From Ferruginibacter sp. (GTDB taxonomy: Bacteria; Bacteroidota; Bacteroidia; Chitinophagales; Chitinophagaceae): a stretch of 35,658 nucleotides of DNA. How positions within the stretch are numbered: the first letter of the stretch is position 1; each line of letters begins with the position of its first letter. Both the position numbers and the translations under genes were made by a program. The notes under the pieces were generated by a model. It was not told the DNA's origin. It saw only the letters and a program-made list of their open reading frames with translations, and ran no database searches. Below, piece after piece: positions 21,648-31,077 of this stretch. Where the stretch lies: assembly GCA_030157685.1 (NCBI GenBank), contig JAOAUI010000451.1:1-35658 (forward strand). The letters run 5' to 3'.

Positions 21648-23435
21648 TCAGCTGTATATTCTGTCAAACGCAGTTTTGTATTTTTCCATAATAACCTTAC
21701 GCTTCAATTTAAGGGTTGGGGTAAGTTCGCCGCTGTCAATGGTCCATTCGTTGGGCAGCAGTTCAAATTTTTTGATCTGCTCCACATGGTTAAAAAATTT
21801 ATTGAAAGAATCAATCAGTTCTTTATACAGGTCCAAAACCTTTGGATTGTGAATGGCATCTTCAATAGTAGTAAAAGGTATTCCCTTATGCAGCATCCAT
21901 TCTTTTAAATTGATAACAGACGGTACAATTAAAGCACCCACAAATTTTTGTTCGGCACCAACCACCATCATCTGCTCAACAAAAGGTGATTCCTTCATTT
22001 TATTTTCAATGGGCTGTGGAGCCACATATTTACCGCCACTGGTTTTAAACAACTCTTTTTTACGGTCGGTTATTTTTAAATATTTACCATCTTCAAAAAC
22101 ACCAATATCACCGGTATGTAACCAGCCATCTATAATGGTTTCAGCTGTAAGGTCGGGCCTTTTGTAATAACCCATCATCACACTTGGCCCCTTCACACAA
22201 ATCTCTCCATCAGCTTCCAGCTTTACTTCCTGGCCTTCAATAACCAAACCTACGGTGCCAAATTTGGTACCACCTTTTCTACGGCAGTTAACACTTATTA
22301 CCGGGCTGTTTTCTGTTGGCCCGTATCCTTCATAAATCGGAATTCCCGCTGCGGTAAAAATCCTGATCAGTCTTACCTGGCAGGCCGCACCACCGGTTAC
22401 TATCAGTTTTATATTCCCGCCCAATGCCTCACGCCATTTGCTGAAAATTAATTTATTGGCCAATGCCAGCTGTATATTATACCAAATGCCTTTTGATTTT
22501 ACATTATCGTATTCATTTGCCAAAGCTACCGCCCAGTAAAATAGTTTTTTCTTTATACCGGTAAGCTCAGCACCCTTTGCCATTATTTTTTCGTAGGTTT
22601 TTTCAAGCAGCCTGGGCACGGTTGAAAATAAAGTTGGTTTTACTTCTTTTAAATTTTCGGCAATAGTGTCTAAATTTTCGGCATAATAAATAGAAGCACC
22701 ACTGCTTATGTAAATAAGCGAAACCATTCTTTCAAAAATATGATTGAGGGGTAAAAAACTAAGTGCCCTTCCATCCAGGTCATCGGTAAAAGGAAAACTG
22801 TTTTTGGCGTTGATTACATTGGTAACAATATTGCGGTGGCTTAGCATTACACCTTTTGGAGTGCCTGTGGTGCCAGATGTGTAAATGATGGTGGCACAAT
22901 GTTCGGCCTTGATGGTTGCTTTTATGGCTTCCATCTTTTCAAGATCAGCAGCAGTAATATCTGCAATAAGCGTTCTCCAGAATGTTACATCCGGTAATTC
23001 ATCAAAACTATACACATTCACCAAACTGGGTACATTGTCTTTGATGATATTTACTTTGTCTAAAATATCCTGGCCGCTTACAAATACATGTTTAATGGTA
23101 GCATCATTAAAAATAAATTCAAGCTCATTTACATTGGTAGTAGGGTAGATGGGGCAAATGGCAGCACCAATTTGCTGGCAGGCCATATCAAGCATCAGCC
23201 ATTCGGGACGGTTCTTCGAAATAAGAGCGATCTTATCCTGGTTTTCAATGGCCATATCATGGCCGCTTACTCCAATTTTCATCAGGCCGGTGCTCAGTTT
23301 ATTAATCGTTTCTTTTACTTCGGCTGTGCTGAAGTTTCTCCACTTACCGTTTTCTTTTCCGTTAAACATATCCGGTTTTGGAAACCTGTTTAACTGAAAA
23401 TCGATGTAATCAAAAATTCTGGAATGTTCATTCAT
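21648..23435 (-). CDS. Long-chain acyl-CoA synthetase (AMP-forming)
   Basis: This 595-residue ANL-superfamily enzyme activates fatty acids to acyl-CoA with ATP. The signature YTSGTTGTPKGVMLSH falls at about 185-200. FLPLNHIFERM, VTGGAACQ, YEGYGPTENSPVIS, GWLHTGDIG and the C-terminal ITDRKKELFKTSGGKYVAP all match the long-chain (FadD15-like) group. The C-terminus LTPTLKLKRKVI also agrees with that group. It is cytoplasmic or peripherally membrane-bound. It is probably co-transcribed with the 2TM gene upstream (23-bp gap). Confidence 0.93.
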   Translation of the reverse strand: MNEHSRIFDYIDFQLNRFPKPDMFNGKENGKWRNFSTAEVKETINKLSTGLMKIGVSGHDMAIENQDKIALISKNRPEWLMLDMACQQIGAAICPIYPTTNVNELEFIFNDATIKHVFVSGQDILDKVNIIKDNVPSLVNVYSFDELPDVTFWRTLIADITAADLEKMEAIKATIKAEHCATIIYTSGTTGTPKGVMLSHRNIVTNVINAKNSFPFTDDLDGRALSFLPLNHIFERMVSLIYISSGASIYYAENLDTIAENLKEVKPTLFSTVPRLLEKTYEKIMAKGAELTGIKKKLFYWAVALANEYDNVKSKGIWYNIQLALANKLIFSKWREALGGNIKLIVTGGAACQVRLIRIFTAAGIPIYEGYGPTENSPVISVNCRRKGGTKFGTVGLVIEGQEVKLEADGEICVKGPSVMMGYYKRPDLTAETIIDGWLHTGDIGVFEDGKYLKITDRKKELFKTSGGKYVAPQPIENKMKESPFVEQMMVVGAEQKFVGALIVPSVINLKEWMLHKGIPFTTIEDAIHNPKVLDLYKELIDSFNKFFNHVEQIKKFELLPNEWTIDSGELTPTLKLKRKVIMEKYKTAFDRIYS

Positions 23436-23458
23436 ATAGCAATGGTTCGTTTGGGTAT

Positions 23459-23737
23459 TTATTTATTCTGATTTTTTAATTTTTCATATTCACGCTCGGC
23501 TATGGTGTCTTTATCAGTTTTATAAGCTCTTAAAAATTTAAAAACAAGGCCAATGCCTAAACCCAGCATAACCCATAGTGGCCAAGGCGTTCCTCCATGA
23601 TAGCCGTGGCGGCCACTGGTAAGATACCAGATAACCCAACAGATACCTGTTGTTACCACAAATCCAATAAGGCTGTTTTGAAAATCGGCCCGGCGTTTGG
23701 CAAGCTGCCATAATTTTTCATCACGTTGCTCTTCCAT
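23459..23737 (-). CDS. 2TM domain-containing protein
   Basis: The 92-residue protein has a charged N-terminus (MEEQRDEKLWQLAKRRADF), two membrane helices (about 22-40 and 51-67) joined by a Gly/His-rich turn (SGRHGYHGGTPW), and a charged C-terminal helix. This A-K-R-R-A-x-F / 2TM pattern is the Bacteroidota 2TM domain, found alone or in front of histidine kinases. Function is unknown. It lies between the TPR protein gene and the acyl-CoA synthetase gene on the same strand. Confidence 0.85.
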   Translation of the reverse strand: MEEQRDEKLWQLAKRRADFQNSLIGFVVTTGICWVIWYLTSGRHGYHGGTPWPLWVMLGLGIGLVFKFLRAYKTDKDTIAEREYEKLKNQNK

Positions 23738-23814
23738 AAAAGATATGTTTAAGCAACAAGTTAATAAAAAATAGCCATTTCCACATTAGTTGGAGAAATA
23801 CGAAAACAAGGCTT

Positions 23815-24819
23815 TTATTTATGGTAGTATTGGCCGGCCGGCACTTTAAATATTCTGTCCTGCAGAAAACGGTTAAGGGCAGTATACTCTTTAAGATGAT
23901 CAGTGATCCATTTCTGATAGGCCGGCATGTTTTGCTCAGTTGCAAAAACCCATTGGTTGTATGCTTCAAACAAGCCTTCCTGAATGTATTGCTTATGCAA
24001 CTGGAATAATTTGTATGGAAATTTTGTTGCATAGTTTGCATCCCATTCTAAAATAAACCTGGTCCTCAGTATAGAAACGCTTTCGGTATTTATACCTGTT
24101 GTAAGCAACGGACTTTGCTTGTTCATTATTTTTAAATAAGCAAGCGTAAATGGGCTTTTGTCTTTATTGTTTTTTTCAACGTTGGCATCTGCAAATAATT
24201 TTTTGTAACCCTCAAATAAAATGTTTTTTATTTCGGGGGTATTTGCACTTTTGGGATCGATATTTATAAATATTTCGCCATACAGTAAACTCCACACTTT
24301 ATCCATGGTAAAATAATAGTACTTGCTGGCATTGTAATAATTGCCTGCAAAACCAGGATCGTTCTCTATTCCTTTTTCCCATTCTTTAATAGCAGTAAAA
24401 TCGTTTTTTGTCCAGAGTACTTTGCCCAGTTCATTGTACAAAGGACCGCTGTTAGGTAATTTTTTAATGCCTTTTCTGTAGGTATCCTCAGCGCCTTTGG
24501 AATCTTCCAGAGCCCAGTATGCATCTCCGGCTATCTGAAATATCTGGTCATCCACATCATTCCTGTCGAATAAGCGTTTTAAAACCTCAATACATTTATT
24601 ATAATCTTTGGAGTAGTAATAATTCAGCCCCAGGTCTTTAACAATTTCAATGTTGCCCGGTTGTTTGCCGAGTGCTCTGTTAAGTATCAATATGGCATTT
24701 GCATAATCTCCCTTATGCATAAAGTCTCTTGCATTGTCTTGTAATTGTTTGGCATCCTGTGCAAACAAAATGGTTTGGCAGCAAACCGCAATCAGTATCA
24801 AAAAAAGTTTTTTCATCAA
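23815..24819 (-). CDS. Secreted TPR-repeat protein
   Basis: The 334-residue protein has a signal peptide (ending ILFAQ). At least four tetratricopeptide-like helical repeats follow from about 25 to 170 (for example ARDFMHKGDYANAILILNRAL and AGDAYWALEDSKGAEDTYRKG). The rest is an all-helical domain with aromatic residues, DUF4919-like in style, ending in FKVPAGQYYHK. It is probably periplasmic and protein-binding. The second Met may be the true start. Partners are unknown. Confidence 0.85.
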   Translation of the reverse strand: MMKKLFLILIAVCCQTILFAQDAKQLQDNARDFMHKGDYANAILILNRALGKQPGNIEIVKDLGLNYYYSKDYNKCIEVLKRLFDRNDVDDQIFQIAGDAYWALEDSKGAEDTYRKGIKKLPNSGPLYNELGKVLWTKNDFTAIKEWEKGIENDPGFAGNYYNASKYYYFTMDKVWSLLYGEIFINIDPKSANTPEIKNILFEGYKKLFADANVEKNNKDKSPFTLAYLKIMNKQSPLLTTGINTESVSILRTRFILEWDANYATKFPYKLFQLHKQYIQEGLFEAYNQWVFATEQNMPAYQKWITDHLKEYTALNRFLQDRIFKVPAGQYYHK

Positions 24820-24875
24820 ATGAAGTTACAATGAAATATTAAATAAGATTTCCGGCTATTAAACATTAACAGTGC

Positions 24876-26117
24876 TTACTCAGCTTCTGCATTGGCAATT
24901 AAATGTGTAAGCAATCCATCCCGCAATTTGGGTTCAAACCAGGTGCTTTTAGGCGGCATTACATTTCCGGTGTCGGCAATATCAAATAATTGCTGAATGG
25001 TTACCGGGTGTAAACTGAATGCCACAGCCATTTCACCACTGTTCACTCTTTTTTCCAGTTCGTGTAAACCGCGTATGCCGCCTATAAAATCAATGCGCTT
25101 ATCTGTACGCTGGTCTTTTATATTTAGTACAGGATCCAGTAAATTATTTTGGAGAATGGATATGTCCAATACGCCAATCGGGTCTTCGGAGTAACTGCCT
25201 TCATTGGCTGTTAAACGGTACCATTGTTTATCCATGTACATACCTATTTCGTGCAGTTTTGCCGGAGAAAATGCTTTATCAGCTTTTTCTACTGCAAATT
25301 TATTTTTAATGGCCGATAAAAAATCTTCTGTGCTCAAACCGCCCATATCGCTAACTGCCCTGTTGTAGTCCATAATATACAACTGGTTAGATGGAAATAA
25401 GGTAGTTAAAAAAATATTGGCTCCCTCCGGTGCATCAGCACCAAGCGCTGCCCTTACTTTGGCTGCAGAAGCCGCACGGTGGTGGCCATCGGCAATATAA
25501 GTGCAGGGTACTTTTTCTTTAAAGAGGTTTGATATCTTTTCAATGGTATCATCGTCATTCACAATCCAAACGGTATGCTGAATATCATCATCAGCAGTAA
25601 AATTATACACCGGGCTTTTTTCTTTACATTTATTGATCAGCTCATCAATCTCGGCCACAGTGCGGTAAGCTAAAAAAACATTGCCGGTTTGTGCACCAGT
25701 TATTTTGATGTGATTGATCCTGTCTAATTCTTTTTCGGGCCGGGTGAACTCATGTTTTTTTATCAGGTCATTTTCATAATCATCAACCGAGCTGCCGCAA
25801 ACCAACCCTGTCTGGCTTTTGCCGTTCATCTGCAACTCATATATATAGTAGCAGGCCTTGCTTTCCCTGAATAAAATATTGCGGCTTATAAAAGCATCCA
25901 GGTTTTCCTTTGCTTTTTCATACACTTCGGGTGCATGTGTGTCAATGCTTTCGGGCAGGTCAATTTCACCTTTGGTGATGTGTAAAAAACTTACATTGTT
26001 ACCCTGTGCTTCTACCTTTGCTTCCTTGCTGTTCAGCACATCATAGGGCCTTGATGCTACCTGCTTTGCCAGTTCTGCTGCGGGCCTTAGTGCTTTAAAG
26101 GGTGATATGGTTACCAT
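24876..26117 (-). CDS. DUF1015 family protein
   Basis: This 413-residue protein is recognisable as DUF1015: ISPFKALRP at the start, SRPYDVLNSKEA, the conserved YIADGHHRAASAAKVRAA in the middle and AVAFSLHPVTIQQLFDIAD towards the end. DUF1015 genes are commonly found next to serC/serA in Bacteroidota and Firmicutes, as here (26 bp from serC). The HH-R motif suggests an enzyme fold, but the reaction is not established. It is probably co-transcribed from the serC promoter. Confidence 0.9.
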   Translation of the reverse strand: MVTISPFKALRPAAELAKQVASRPYDVLNSKEAKVEAQGNNVSFLHITKGEIDLPESIDTHAPEVYEKAKENLDAFISRNILFRESKACYYIYELQMNGKSQTGLVCGSSVDDYENDLIKKHEFTRPEKELDRINHIKITGAQTGNVFLAYRTVAEIDELINKCKEKSPVYNFTADDDIQHTVWIVNDDDTIEKISNLFKEKVPCTYIADGHHRAASAAKVRAALGADAPEGANIFLTTLFPSNQLYIMDYNRAVSDMGGLSTEDFLSAIKNKFAVEKADKAFSPAKLHEIGMYMDKQWYRLTANEGSYSEDPIGVLDISILQNNLLDPVLNIKDQRTDKRIDFIGGIRGLHELEKRVNSGEMAVAFSLHPVTIQQLFDIADTGNVMPPKSTWFEPKLRDGLLTHLIANAEAE

Positions 26118-26143
26118 ACTATTCTTAATTATATAAAATTGAA

Positions 26144-27217
26144 TTATGCTTTTTGCAATGCAAACTCGTGCATTGCCTGTGTTAATACTTTTACGCTGCT
26201 TAATGGCAATGCATTATAAAGTGATGCCCTGAAACCGCCCACCAGCCTGTGTCCTTTAATGCCAACAATACCCTGCTCTTTTGTAAACCGTAAAAAAGAT
26301 TCTTCCAGCGATGTATCGTTCATCACAAAGCAAACATTCATTTTACTTCTGTCTTCTTTATTTACAGTACCGGTAAAAAGCGGGTTATCATCAATAGCGG
26401 TATATAAGAAAGCAGCTTTTTCGTTATTTAATTTTTCTATAACAGCAACACCACCCTGTGCCTTTAACCATCTTAAGGTTAGCATACAAACATACACAGC
26501 AAAAACCGGCGGCGTGTTTAACATGCTGCCCTCCTTAATATGGTTGCGGTAATCCATAATGGTTGGAATAGTACGTTTTACTTTTCCTAAAATATTTTTA
26601 TTAACCACCACCAGGTTTACACCGGCAGGCCCCATGTTTTTTTGTGCGCCTGCATAAATAAGGTCGAAGGTGTTAAAATCCAATACCCTGCTGAAAATAT
26701 CGCTGCTCATATCGGCTACCAGGCTGTTGCTTGTTTTTGGGATATTTTGCCATTGTGTGCCGTAAATGGTATTGTTGGTGGTAATGTGCAGATATTTTGC
26801 ATCGTTTGGCACTGCAAAATCTTTTGGTATATAAGTAAAGTTGGCCTCTTTGCTGCTGCACACAATTTCTACCTTGCCAAAAAGTTTTGCTTCTTTAATG
26901 GCTTTTGTGCTCCAAACGCCGGTATCGGTAAAAGCTGCTGTTTCTTTATCGTCCAGCAAATTCATAGGTACCTGCATAAATTGGGTAGATGCGCCGCCAT
27001 GCAGAAATAAAACCTCATGGTCATCATCCAGCTGCATCAGTTCTTTCACCAATGCCCTGGCCTCATCCATCACTGCCTGAAAAATAGAAGTACGGTGGCC
27101 GATCTCTAAAATGGATAAACCGGTATCATTAAAATTGAGAACGGCTTTGGATGCTTCTTCAAAAACTGATTTTGGTAAAATGGAAGGGCCTGCATTAAAA
27201 TTGTGAACGGCTGTCAT
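26144..27217 (-). CDS. serC: Phosphoserine aminotransferase
   Basis: This 357-residue PLP-dependent class V aminotransferase makes 3-phosphoserine from 3-phosphohydroxypyruvate with glutamate in serine biosynthesis. Landmarks are NFNAGPSILP at the N-terminus, GGASTQFMQVPMNLL in the phosphate-binding loop, the PLP lysine K193 in YAGAQKNMGPAGVN, MLNTPPVFAVY, and GHRLVGGFRASLYNALP at the end. Length and motif order are normal. The adjacent DUF1015 gene downstream is a usual partner. A -7 box lies 25 bp before the ATG. Confidence 0.96.
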   Translation of the reverse strand: MTAVHNFNAGPSILPKSVFEEASKAVLNFNDTGLSILEIGHRTSIFQAVMDEARALVKELMQLDDDHEVLFLHGGASTQFMQVPMNLLDDKETAAFTDTGVWSTKAIKEAKLFGKVEIVCSSKEANFTYIPKDFAVPNDAKYLHITTNNTIYGTQWQNIPKTSNSLVADMSSDIFSRVLDFNTFDLIYAGAQKNMGPAGVNLVVVNKNILGKVKRTIPTIMDYRNHIKEGSMLNTPPVFAVYVCMLTLRWLKAQGGVAVIEKLNNEKAAFLYTAIDDNPLFTGTVNKEDRSKMNVCFVMNDTSLEESFLRFTKEQGIVGIKGHRLVGGFRASLYNALPLSSVKVLTQAMHEFALQKA

Positions 27218-27241
27218 GTGCTATAAATAAATTTTCAGACG

Positions 27242-27249
27242 CAAAAATA
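27242..27249 (-). promoter_or_regulatory. Candidate -7 box for serC
   Basis: On the - strand TATTTTTG matches TAnnTTTG at all fixed positions, 25 bp before the serC ATG. The -33 element is not clear. Confidence 0.45.
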
Positions 27250-27270
27250 CCCAAATCAAATCAATTGGCT

Positions 27271-28251
27271 TTATTGTTCTTCACGGCCGATCATTTTACC
27301 GCCTGAACTCCATTGTTTATTGAGGTTTTCAAATTCTTTAAGGTCGGCATCGGTAAATTTTTGGGTAACCAGTTCTTTCAGATCTGGCTGGCCTGCATTA
27401 ACCCAGGCTGTGTACCAGAATGAGGCAATGGCATAAATTGATTGGCGCATCCGCCGCTCAATCATGCCATCCAGCATTTTATTATAGGCAATGGTAAAGG
27501 CAGATGAGTACTGACGGATAGTTTTACCATTCCTGTTTTCAAAAGCATATTTTTTATCGTCGGCAAATTTTTTGCTGAGTTCACGTTCGTAGGTTAAAAC
27601 TGTATCGGCAGCCCGGGCGCTTTCCAAAACACGTTTCCAAATAAAATCGCCGGGGTTTTGTATGTATTCTGCCTTGCCAATAAAAAAATCAAATTCCTTT
27701 TCGGCCAGCAACTCGGGCACCCGGCTTTCCCAAAAACCATGAATGCCTTTTTGATTGGTAAGCTGCCCGTTGTGATTACTGCTGGCATGCAGCGGTACAT
27801 GTGCATCCGAAATATAATGGCCTATCTCGGCACTGCATTTCATGATGAGGCTGTAATTCTTTGCTTTAAATGCATCTGTTAACCGGTGCAGCATGGTTTG
27901 TACGTGCCAGGGCACAATGCCATGCAGCCTTAAAGAATCTTCTCCAAATTTTTCAACGGCATCAGTCCATTTGCGGGGCAGGTTTGTGTATGGATAAGCG
28001 CCGTAATGATCAATATCAATATAATGCCTGGGGCCTTCATCAGGCAGGGCGTATCTTCTTTTATCGGGGTCAATGGCATGTTCGCTTAAAAAGACAATAT
28101 TGGGTTTAAACAAAACCATCATCTCTGGAGGCAATAAAAAAACAGCGAAGTAATTTATTTTTTGATGAGCGTAGAATCCCCAGCAGTAAACTTGTTTGCT
28201 GATTAGCAGTAAAATAAAAAATGGTAATAGAAACCGGATAGCTTTTTGCAT
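27271..28251 (-). CDS. Secreted zinc-dependent phospholipase C / S1-P1 nuclease-like protein
   Basis: The 326-residue protein has a signal peptide ending near QVYC. The mature part begins with W24 and has H29 in WGFYAHQKIN, an arrangement in which the N-terminal Trp ligates zinc. HYIDID (H76), HVQTMLHR (H116, H122), IGHYISDAHVPLHASSNH (H145, D149, H151, H155) and GIHGFWESRVPE (H171, E175) supply the other ligands of the three-zinc site of the zinc-dependent phospholipase C / S1-P1 nuclease fold. Whether it cuts phospholipids or nucleic acids cannot be decided by eye. It is exported to the periplasm or beyond, and it lies between serC and the DUF502 gene. Confidence 0.88.
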   Translation of the reverse strand: MQKAIRFLLPFFILLLISKQVYCWGFYAHQKINYFAVFLLPPEMMVLFKPNIVFLSEHAIDPDKRRYALPDEGPRHYIDIDHYGAYPYTNLPRKWTDAVEKFGEDSLRLHGIVPWHVQTMLHRLTDAFKAKNYSLIMKCSAEIGHYISDAHVPLHASSNHNGQLTNQKGIHGFWESRVPELLAEKEFDFFIGKAEYIQNPGDFIWKRVLESARAADTVLTYERELSKKFADDKKYAFENRNGKTIRQYSSAFTIAYNKMLDGMIERRMRQSIYAIASFWYTAWVNAGQPDLKELVTQKFTDADLKEFENLNKQWSSGGKMIGREEQ

Positions 28252-28283
28252 GGTACCCCGATTAAGCTATTTAAAAATACAAT

Positions 28284-28901
28284 TTATTTTTTGGTTTCAT
28301 CGTCGTCAATATCGGTAACACCGCCACTTACAGCAAATTTCATGGTTTGCGAGGCGCTGATATTATCTATAAGCCGCACCCTGTTTTTGGGGATAACATA
28401 TACATTGCCTGCAATGGAATAGGCCATGGGTACATATACTGTTACATAATCTTTCAGGCCAAAATCCACCATATCTTCCCTGGTAACAAAACCAAAACGC
28501 CACACATCATTGTCGTCAACATTGGCAAGTACATGTTTGGTAAACTTTTTATGCTCGCCGGCAAATGCTTCAAAAAAATCACGGGTGGTAGCATAAATGT
28601 GCTTAATGCCCGGAGTTTTTTCAAGCAGCTTATCAAAAAAACTTACAAAACGGCTGGTAATAAAAAAAGAACTCACATAGCCGATTATGATCAAAAATGC
28701 GATAATGATCACAAACCCAATTCCATAATTTCTTACATGCACAGTGCCTTGTGCATCTGTATAGGAAAAAATGGGGATCAGGCTGTCGATAGAAGAAACT
28801 GCCCAATACAGAAAATAGGCAGTAATAGTTACCGGGCCTAAAATAAGCAGCCCTTGCAGAAAATACTGTAGCAGTTTTTTATAGTTGAAACTCTTTTGCA
28901 T
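28284..28901 (-). CDS. DUF502 family membrane protein
   Basis: The 205-residue protein carries two membrane segments (about 16-37 and 60-80; GIGFVIIIAFLIIIGYVSSFF) and a soluble C-terminal domain with MVDFGLKDYVTVYVPMAYSIAGNVYVIPKNRVRLID, typical of DUF502 proteins. An acidic tail ends DIDDDETKK. Function is unknown; the family is thought to be an inner-membrane protein. It is divergent from the TetR gene, with a shared upstream region of about 160 bp. Confidence 0.9.
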   Translation of the reverse strand: MQKSFNYKKLLQYFLQGLLILGPVTITAYFLYWAVSSIDSLIPIFSYTDAQGTVHVRNYGIGFVIIIAFLIIIGYVSSFFITSRFVSFFDKLLEKTPGIKHIYATTRDFFEAFAGEHKKFTKHVLANVDDNDVWRFGFVTREDMVDFGLKDYVTVYVPMAYSIAGNVYVIPKNRVRLIDNISASQTMKFAVSGGVTDIDDDETKK

Positions 28902-28919
28902 AACGATTTATTTACGTAC

Positions 28920-28927
28920 CAAAGATA
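28920..28927 (-). promoter_or_regulatory. Candidate -7 box for the DUF502 gene
   Basis: TATCTTTG on the - strand matches TAnnTTTG at all fixed positions, 18 bp before the ATG at 28901. Confidence 0.4.
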
Positions 28928-29046
28928 ATTGTTTAAAAAGGTATTGCTGTGTGTACCATTAATCATCAGATAATGCCGTTTATTAAAAAATTGTTACGAA
29001 TTGATAAAAAACCTGATGGAAACTATGGTTACATTAAAAGTTTCCT

Positions 29047-29054
29047 TAGTTTTG
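29047..29054 (+). promoter_or_regulatory. Candidate -7 box before the TetR gene
   Basis: TAGTTTTG matches TAnnTTTG fully but would start transcription almost at the ATG (29064), implying a near-leaderless message. No operator for the TetR protein could be fixed in 28902-29046. Confidence 0.35.
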
Positions 29055-29063
29055 CATCCGATT

Positions 29064-29699
29064 ATGACAGAAACAGATACAAAATCAAGAATTCAGAAAG
29101 CAGCACACGACCTGGTGATGCGATACGGTATACGCAGCGTAAGTATGGATGATATTGCCAATAACCTGGGCATGAGCAAAAAAACCATTTACCAGTATTT
29201 TAAAGATAAAGACGAACTGGTAGAAGCCGTGGTAGACGAGGTTATATCAACCAACCAATATGCCTGTAAAGAAGATATTGACAAATCAGAAAATGCAGTG
29301 CATGAGATTTTTCTGGTGATGGAAATGATGGCCGAGATGTTTAAGACCATGAATCCATCCATACTGCATGATATGCAGAAATACCATCCAACAGCCTTCA
29401 GTAAATTCAAAAAACATAAAAACGAATTCCTGTATAACGTGTGTACACAAAACATGCTGCGTGGTGTACAGGAAGAGTTATACCGGCCCGAAATGGCAGT
29501 AGATATTTTATGCCGGTACCGGGTAGAAACTATGTTTATCCCCTTCAATCCTGAATTTCAGCAAAGCTTAAAACACAGTTTGGCAAAAATTGAAGAAGAG
29601 ATACTGATGCATTTTCTTTTTGGGCTGGTATCACAAAAGGGTTACAAACTGATCATTAAGTACAGGGAACAAAAAGAAAAAGAATCGGCAAAAAAATAA
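29064..29699 (+). CDS. TetR-family transcriptional regulator of the efflux operon
   Basis: From the ATG at 29064 the protein has 211 residues: MTETDTKSRIQKAAHDLVMRYG, then a TetR helix-turn-helix (VSMDDIANNLGMSKKTIYQYFKDKDELVEAVV as landmarks) at about 25-65, and an all-helical ligand/dimer domain with a Met-rich patch (EMMAEMFKTMNPSIL). The frame continues upstream to 29001, but the extra residues are not part of the family domain. Its gene is 20 bp before the TolC gene, so it probably represses this operon and its own synthesis. Ligands are unknown. Confidence 0.9.
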   Translation: MTETDTKSRIQKAAHDLVMRYGIRSVSMDDIANNLGMSKKTIYQYFKDKDELVEAVVDEVISTNQYACKEDIDKSENAVHEIFLVMEMMAEMFKTMNPSILHDMQKYHPTAFSKFKKHKNEFLYNVCTQNMLRGVQEELYRPEMAVDILCRYRVETMFIPFNPEFQQSLKHSLAKIEEEILMHFLFGLVSQKGYKLIIKYREQKEKESAKK

Positions 29700-29719
29700 A
29701 AAGTAATAAAATAGTTGCG

Positions 29720-31054
29720 ATGAAAAAATTAAAGAATTACAGCCTTTTAATCATATGCCTGCTGGCTTTGAATATAACAAATGCACAAACAGTAAATTCA
29801 TTTACAGTGCAACAGGCAGCTGATTATGCCAAAAAGAATTCGGTACAGGTAAAAAATGCGCTGCTGGATATTTTAATACAGAAGCAAACCAACAAGGATA
29901 TTACTTCTATTGCATTGCCGCAGATTGGTGGATCAGCCTCGGTAAATGATTACCTGCAAATACCAACTACGCTTTTACCTGGCCAGATTGTTGGACAGCC
30001 CGTCGGTACTTATGTGCCTGTAAAATTTGGCACCAAGTGGAACGCTTCGGCAGGTGTATCGTTGAGCCAGATTGTTTTTGACGGCCAGGTATTTATTGCA
30101 TTGAAGGCACGCAACGGCACCATTACTTACCAGGAACAGATAGCCAAACTTACAGAAGAGAGTATTATTGCCAACGTACATAAAGTGTATTACCAACTGG
30201 TTACCGGTAAAATACAAATTGAATTGCTGGATGCCAACATTGGCCGCCTTGAAAAACTAAAACGTGATGTACAGATCATGTACGATAATGGCTTTACCGA
30301 AAAAGTAGACATTGATAAACTTGCTGTACAGCTTGCCAACCTGCAAACAGAAAAGCTGAAGGCGAACAACCTGATAGCAAATGGATACTCGGGTTTGAAA
30401 ATGCTGATGGGTATGCCAATTAAAGACAGCCTGGTACTTACAGATACACTTGACGACAACAAAATAAGAGAAGGTGTGCTGGAAGCAAGCCAGTATAAAT
30501 ATACCGACCGTAAAGAATTTCAGATAATAGAAACAGCAAATAAACTGAACGGATTGAATGTAAGAAGATATAAACTGAGTGCGATACCCTCTTTCAATCT
30601 TGTAGGTAATTATTCCCTGCAGGCGCAACGCAGCAAGTTTGATTTTTTTGGTAAAGGAGATTGGTTCAGCACTTCCTACATTGGGTTACAAATGCATGTG
30701 CCCATCTTTAATGGCTTTGCTTTAAAAGCCAGAACACAAAAAGCAAGGCTTGAGCTACAGAAAACGAAAAATCAAACTGAGGCATTAAAAATAAATATTG
30801 ATGCTGAAGTTGAGAGCGCTAAAAACAATTTTGTTGCAGCCATTGCCTCTATGGATTTTCAAAAAAAGAATATGGCATTGGCCGAAAAGGTATACGGACA
30901 AACCAAAAAGAAATATGAAATAGGCACCGGCTCTGCCACCGAAATAAATACTGCACAGCTTGATCTTAAAACAGCACAAACCAATTACATCACGGCTTTA
31001 TCAGATGCCATACTTGCAAAAATTGACTTCTTAAAAGCCACCGGAAAATTATAA
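29720..31054 (+). CDS. TolC-family outer-membrane efflux protein
   Basis: The 444-residue protein has a Sec signal peptide (ending ITNAQ) and two repeats of outer-membrane efflux type, with long coiled helices such as EQIAKLTEESIIANVHKVYYQLVTGK (landmark) and, near the end, GSATEINTAQLDLKTAQTNYI. Together with the membrane-fusion lipoprotein and the RND pump it makes a tripartite exporter. The gap to the next gene is 23 bp. Confidence 0.93.
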   Translation: MKKLKNYSLLIICLLALNITNAQTVNSFTVQQAADYAKKNSVQVKNALLDILIQKQTNKDITSIALPQIGGSASVNDYLQIPTTLLPGQIVGQPVGTYVPVKFGTKWNASAGVSLSQIVFDGQVFIALKARNGTITYQEQIAKLTEESIIANVHKVYYQLVTGKIQIELLDANIGRLEKLKRDVQIMYDNGFTEKVDIDKLAVQLANLQTEKLKANNLIANGYSGLKMLMGMPIKDSLVLTDTLDDNKIREGVLEASQYKYTDRKEFQIIETANKLNGLNVRRYKLSAIPSFNLVGNYSLQAQRSKFDFFGKGDWFSTSYIGLQMHVPIFNGFALKARTQKARLELQKTKNQTEALKINIDAEVESAKNNFVAAIASMDFQKKNMALAEKVYGQTKKKYEIGTGSATEINTAQLDLKTAQTNYITALSDAILAKIDFLKATGKL

Positions 31055-31077
31055 TTAAACAGACCAACTATAAACAG

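Noticed and set aside
24822-24840. GTTACA half site near the start of the TPR protein gene
   Set aside because: The other half is ATCAAA, not TGTAAC, so there is no palindrome.
29018-29033. GGAAACTATGGTTACA resembles the sulfur operator (10 of 12 fixed bases)
   Set aside because: The centre is 25 bp, not 33 bp, from the nearby -7 box, the left half lacks the TGT start, and the genes downstream are an efflux operon; it is more likely chance.
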